DNA from: Aquilaria yunnanensis
Taxonomy: Eukaryota > Streptophyta > Magnoliopsida > Malvales > Thymelaeaceae
Assembly: GCA_039654915.1 (NCBI GenBank)
Contig: CM077593.1
Coordinates: forward strand, 118,041,413 to 118,105,412
Reading direction: 5' to 3'
DNA: 64,000 nucleotides
A program made the position numbers and the translations under genes. Position 1 is the first letter of the stretch; each line of letters starts with the position of its first letter. Below the pieces are notes generated by a model. It made no database searches. It was not told where the DNA came from and saw nothing but the letters and a program-made list of their open reading frames with translations. Of this stretch, positions 60,271 through 64,000 are shown one piece after another.

Positions 60271-60508
60271 AATCAAAATACCATGTTATTTTTTTTACTC
60301 AAATAACTATAATTCTAATTATATTTTTTAAAATAAATTGTAGCAATAATAATTTTACTTTTTTATTTTAGATATATTTCTTATTAGTTTCATTTTTGTA
60401 TTTTTATATAGTTTTTTGTTAATATTTCATCATAATGATCCTCTTGTGCCATCCATTATAAAAAATTATTCATTGTATTTAATTTTTATTTATTAAAAAT
60501 AATAAACA

Positions 60509-60532
60509 TATAATAATAATAATAATAATAAT

Positions 60533-60568
<36 letters not shown>

Positions 60569-60620
60569 AACAATAATAATAATAATAATAACAACAACAA
60601 CAACAATAATAATAATAATA
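60509..60620. repeat. compound (TAA)n(CAA)n microsatellite
   Basis: Alternating runs of AAT/TAA and AAC/CAA triplets (about 37 triplets in total) are visible directly. Confidence 0.95.
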
Positions 60621-60639
60621 CCATGTAGAATATGCTACA

Positions 60640-63010
60640 GTTAATGCTAGTTGCAAAAAAATGATTGAATTTTTTTTATTTGTGATAATAAAGTACTTAT
60701 AAAAATTACTTCTTCATGTTTTTAATATCATATCAAAGATGTCAAAGTTTCTCTTCTCAATGTTTCAAATTTAAAATTAATTGGTGTATTCATTGTTCAC
60801 AATAAACATTTTCCACTACACTAGTAAACTGTGTTGATGCATCAAATATCTCTATATTAAAAAAAAAAAAAGTGAATTTATAGGCAAGTGTACCTATCAT
60901 CAAAATATACCAGTGGTAAGTATCAAAATCATTTTTCCCCAAGGAATGAAGGTTGTCTACTGTAATCAATATTTCCCTATTGTCTACCCATCAACTAAGG
61001 AGCTTATTTAACTAACTATTATGAATTAACTAAACTAATGCAGTAACATAAACTACTAACTATCAACGTGCAGCAAAAAACAACTAAGATAATTAATAAT
61101 AAGAAACCTCATACTTAGAATCGAATCCGCATAGAAATTTATTTGGGTTGCTTTTATTTTGGTTTAATATGATTGTAATTTACTTAGACTGTGGAGTACT
61201 ACTTAATGTAGATTAGCTTCCTATTATTCCTATTATACTAATTTTATTCTTAAGTCATTAATAAGGTATCTAAGCCTACTGCACTTCCTAAGAATGCATT
61301 ACAAGTTCTACAACCTACAACTAGGTTTTACCATAGTCTGGAAATATTATATCGCACTTATTACTCTCGGTTATGATAATGTCTTTTTTATCCTACGATG
61401 ATCTACAACAAACATACAAGATATTACCTAACGCATGTTCATCATCCCACATTGAATTAATAAGCTAGCTACTATTAATCAATGTAGCAAAGAATATTGG
61501 ATAAATTGCAAGAAAAAAAATAACATTATTAAACTAAAAGCAATTACAATCACAAAATCATCATAGGGTGCATCTACTCTAAGCATGAGTTGGAAATGTT
61601 TAGCTCATAATGTCATAAAATAAACACCAAAGAATAAAAAAAAAACTAAGAAAAGAATAATTCATGGCCGAATTTCTTCTCCTCCAAAAAATCTTTGATC
61701 CAAAGCTCATAAAATGGTGTCAATTATCAGAATTGTCTTTAGCAGCCTTTCTTCACAAAAACTCTCTGTTTTTTTTTTCCTTTGTATGTTCACCTCCTCT
61801 CTCAGTCTCTTTCTCTGTTTTTTTTTTTAATTAACCCAAGAAACCCTAAAATTTAGGCAAACACGGATTGATACAAGATCGAGTAACAAGCCGTGTAACT
61901 CTCTTGAAACTTAATACCTCGCTAATTTTTCATCATGAGTTTGGCTCATCTTTTTTTGAAAAAAGAAATGAAATGTCCAAAAATTGTTATTCCTCGTGGA
62001 AAAAAAATTGATACAAGAAAAAGTAAAATTAAATATAACAATCTAAAATAAAATAATATTATTAATGATATAAAAATTTTGAGTTGAGGTATGGAACTAC
62101 CCACTCTCTTTTGGCCAATGTTTCAAGCCATACCAGTGTGGCGGCCTCAAGTTATGCCGACTTTAGGATACAACAACTTAAACTTCTTTGTTTTTCGCTT
62201 TATAAATACTGTACTATTGTGAAGTCAAACTCCAAACACATCTTTCTTTACCCAAATGAAAGATATTGTATTGAAAGACAAATACCTAATAAAGCGAGAG
62301 AGAAATATGATAAGTACAAGATGAGAGGAGTTAATAAGAATGATTTTTTCTTGTTTTTTGAAGGCCACAGAAGAGTGGTATATGTATAGAAGTTGAGAAA
62401 CAGAGCCGTTTGAGCCAAATTAATTTTGTAATTAAAAAGAAAAATGCCGTTAGAAGAGAAAAGTATAACTTCAATTGCATTTAAAGGCAAATGCGGTTGA
62501 AAACTGTTTTTCATTTTTGAAATATCTCCAACACCATATACTCTACCTTATCTAACTAAATTCACCAACTGACAATAAAGAGAAAAAAAAAATATCCTAC
62601 ACAAGTTATGGATCAAATCCTGACCGACTATACGAAACGGTAATAGTCATACGGCCTGAGCTAAGATTCAACTAGCAACTACATTGTATACATTATATAT
62701 GTATTAAGTTTTAGAATGAAATCACTTTTACGAGTGCCAAGTTGAGCTTATAATGGTACTCTTGAAATTTTCCAGGTTCCGGGCAAAGTTAATTTTTGTT
62801 TTGATGAAATTACTATTGTAAGTTCAACGTTAATAAAAATTAGAACAGAACAGTGCTCGTGCGCAGAAGATAAGCTTTTGCCTTGTATTTTGTGATAAGT
62901 GGAGAGAGGTCAAGAATTTTCTCTGCATTTTTATGTTTCTTGAATCATATAATCTACGTTGCTTTTGTTGATAAAGGGAGTAATTGAAGAACTATGTTTG
63001 GTTCATTCAC
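60640..63010. other. gene-free stretch with retroelement-like noncoding sequence
   Basis: No gene was recognised. The 60880-61460 segment ('gtgaatttataggcaagtgtacc... accagtggtaagtatc') resembles a noncoding stretch repeated in many dicot gypsy elements; that is a memory-based impression and needs a repeat search. The frame at 62084-62389 has no motif. Confidence 0.35.
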
Positions 63011-63016
63011 TAGGTA

Positions 63017-63697
63017 GTTAGTGGCAGATTCAGGTTTTTTTTATAAATGAGGGTCTCTGTGTGTGTGTATAATATATATATATATAACTAGTAAACTCCA
63101 AAATTAAATAATGAAATTTATAAATTTGCATATACCATAATATAATGGAAAAATCTTTTTCACAAGAAAATACAGAAAATGTTTTGATTTAGTATTCTTT
63201 TGTGCCATTGTCAAATGACTTTAATGAAAGAAAATTATATGAAATACGAAGAAGATGAGCAAAATATTCGTGTAGTATAGAATGTAAAGGATAAAAGTCC
63301 CATTTTAATTCCTAAACTTATACATTTATTTTGATTTAGCTTATTAATTTTACCTTGTGCCCAAGTAACTATAATTTTTCCATATGTTTGAAAAAGAAAA
63401 AATGGCAAAAAGAGTTAGCCTATATAGGAAAATATAAAAAAGTTTAAGGGTAAGTATAAGAGTCCTACCATGATTCTAGTTATCAGCTAAAGAGAACATA
63501 CTAACTCATTTTTTATCTTTAATAAAATAAGAGGGACACATTCTTTTGTTCTAATAGATATTATGAAAATTATAGGCCCATTAAAGGATTTAAGAAAGTC
63601 CAATTACTAAGATCTTTATCTTTTATTGAAATTTTTTTTAGAAAAAGGGGTCCATGGACTCCCATATGGTACATTTGAATTTGCCAATATTTGTGGT
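63017..63697. mobile_element. possible hAT-like element
   Basis: The left TAGTGGCAGATTCAGGTTTTTT and the reverse complement of the right end ATTGGCAAATTCAAATG show weak inverted similarity of the 'GGCGGAGCCAGG' type, and 'ggggtccatggactccc' lies near the right end. No clean target duplication was found, so the call is tentative. Confidence 0.3.
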
Positions 63698-64000
63698 GTG
63701 CCTTTTTTTGAATGACGAGCTTAATAGGGAGCAGGATGATTATGAAGTGGCTAAGTATATACAGTTTTGTTGTTCCTTAAATGCTAATGACTTTGTGAGA
63801 GATGTTATTCCATGAAAATTTCTATTCTATTCAGCTAGTGGCGGTGACGATGGACAGGTAGTCTACAGAGTTCCGGTGCCCATGGAAAAATTGTAAGTGA
63901 CCAGCTTAAGGTTGTTGTAAGTGAGTTGGGTTTGGGCTTGGTAAATAGAAGATTTGGGCTAGAAAAGTTTAAAAAATTTTGTGGGCCTGAGTTGGTATAT

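Noticed and set aside
62084..62389. Plus-strand 101-aa ORF
   Set aside because: AT-rich, no motif, no splice or promoter context.

Overview
This window is nuclear DNA of a flowering plant, most likely a eudicot. The two intact multi-exon genes are laccases with the usual plant six-exon layout, a third small gene encodes a plant elicitor peptide precursor, and almost everything else is AT-rich sequence full of plant transposons (hAT, Mutator-like, Tourist and Stowaway MITEs, Ty1/copia, Ty3/gypsy, LINE) and an endogenous caulimovirid. The species cannot be named from the sequence.

Layout. 1-8.3 kb: no gene; one ~1.1 kb terminal-inverted-repeat element with a GC-rich core (5179-6288) and AT-rich foldback repeats. 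8.3-9.1 kb: a two-exon PROPEP-like gene whose C-terminus fits the Pep peptide signature. 9.1-24.5 kb: gene-poor, with four non-autonomous hAT-type elements (12589-13462, 15189-15654, 16526-17396, 20904-22347), all bounded by matching 8-bp target duplications. 24.6-26.9 kb: laccase A (+). 27-29.5 kb: locally duplicated 3' flank broken up by insertions. 29.6-32.7 kb: a larger hAT element with a decayed BED-finger transposase. 34.6-39.46 kb: a decayed caulimovirid copy (movement protein, coat protein, protease remains) split by a 1.2-kb solo LTR. 39.46-47.1 kb: a Tat/Ogre-type gypsy relic, pol on the minus strand and an extra ORF in the opposite orientation. 47.1-48.5 kb: a copia gag and LTR relic (-). 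49.1-53.4 kb: laccase B (+), with a retroelement fragment inside intron 4. 53.4-56.5 kb: an antisense LINE relic that begins a few bases after the laccase B stop. 56.48-57.39 kb: a Mutator-like foldback element with ~330-bp terminal inverted repeats inserted at the LINE 5' end. 57.4-64 kb: no gene; MITEs, microsatellites and repeat debris.

How the genes relate. Laccases A and B share all intron positions and phases and both keep every copper ligand, so they are paralogues now about 22 kb apart with a retroelement and virus graveyard between them. They are secreted blue copper oxidases probably acting on phenolics or monolignols in the cell wall. The PROPEP-like gene would work in damage and immune signalling through PEPR receptor kinases and has no visible functional link to the laccases. 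I found no evidence of a wholly new system. The most notable items are the Pep precursor, the methionine-axial-ligand laccase pair with mirrored microsatellites and intron insertions, the near-perfect Mutator-type foldback, the antisense ORF of the gypsy element with its own promoter and poly(A) signals, and the caulimovirid relic.
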